Origin: an uncultured Leucobacter sp.
GTDB taxonomy: Bacteria > Actinomycetota > Actinomycetes > Actinomycetales > Microbacteriaceae
Reading direction: 5' to 3'
DNA: 5,686 nt
Assembly: GCA_945952575.1 (NCBI GenBank)
Contig: CAMFIY010000200.1
Span: 1-5,686 of the forward strand
The notes beneath the pieces were generated by a model. The model did no database searches. It worked only from the letters and a program-made list of their open reading frames with translations, and was not told where the DNA came from. A program made the translations under genes and the position numbers. The stretch's first letter is position 1. Each line of letters opens with the position of its first letter. Of this stretch, positions 5,545 to 5,686 are shown one piece after another.

Positions 5545-5686
5545 ATGACGCTCGAAGCCACGACCGACTGGGCGGCGATCGCCGCCGAGACCGCACCCGA
5601 GGGCGGCCTCTTCATCGACGGGTCCTTCACGAGCCCGCTCGCGGGCGAGACGGCCGACAACCTGAGCCCCATCGACGGTCGCGTAC
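5545..5686 (+). CDS. Aldehyde dehydrogenase, N-terminal fragment (cut by window end)
   Basis: Only the first 47 residues are visible. GLFIDGSF (21-28), a GET element at 34-36 and SPIDGRV (41-47) form the characteristic opening of NAD(P)-dependent aldehyde dehydrogenases (Aldedh family), where a FIDG strand is followed about 15-20 residues later by a (N/S)P.(D/T)G.V motif. The wording is closest, from memory, to the gamma-glutamyl-gamma-aminobutyraldehyde (PuuC-like) branch, but this fragment cannot fix the subfamily; the catalytic Cys and Glu lie beyond the window. Placed last in the visible operon, it likely oxidises an aldehyde made from the imported compound to the acid. Confidence 0.82.
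   Translation, partial: MTLEATTDWAAIAAETAPEGGLFIDGSFTSPLAGETADNLSPIDGRV

Noticed and set aside
3920..5596. Long minus-strand open frame (558 codons) opposite the amidohydrolase, plus similar ones at 698-1909 and 2449-3399
   Set aside because: Their translations are low-complexity, rich in Arg, Gly, Asp and His with no family motif, as expected from the antisense of GC-rich codons. The + strand genes have full domain evidence.
1..5686. Search for CRISPR arrays, tRNA or rRNA genes, insertion sequence ends and long direct repeats
   Set aside because: None was seen by eye; the window is almost entirely protein-coding with uniform composition and no sign of a mobile element.

Overview
The window is high-GC, densely packed bacterial DNA with strong G/C preference at third codon positions, a lipobox lipoprotein as transport receptor, and short or overlapping gene junctions. 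This fits an actinobacterium. Microbacteriaceae-like is a guess from style only, because there is no rRNA or marker gene to place it.

All supported genes lie on the + strand and read like one transcription unit. From left to right they are: the C-terminal two thirds of a ribose-type (CUT2/RbsC) ABC permease (1-651); a lipoprotein substrate-binding protein of the RbsB/Peripla_BP_4 type (728-1873); a double-domain RbsA-type ATPase (1942-3471); an Asp/Glu/hydantoin racemase-family protein (3471-4229); a metal-dependent amidohydrolase of the imidazolonepropionase/prolidase-like group (4226-5515); and the first 47 codons of an aldehyde dehydrogenase (5545 to the window end). The ATPase/racemase junction is TGATG and the racemase/amidohydrolase junction is ATGA, so translation of these three genes is probably coupled. 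The two larger gaps in the transporter part hold signals of their own: a very C-rich, G-poor leader before the binding protein and a strong perfect hairpin after it.

Taken together, this looks like an import-and-degrade operon. The ABC system brings in a small solute, and three cytoplasmic enzymes (a cofactor-free isomerase/racemase-fold enzyme, a C-N hydrolase and an aldehyde oxidiser) process it. The substrate cannot be read from the sequence. A transporter class usually linked to sugars sits next to enzymes of amide/amino-acid chemistry, so the solute may be a chiral amide or amino-acid derivative, but this is inference. Three details deserve attention: the racemase has Ser where the second catalytic Cys is expected; the ATPase has all its degenerate motifs, including a Walker B Asp-to-His change, falling in one composite ATP site; and the hairpin could set binding-protein levels apart from those of the ATPase.
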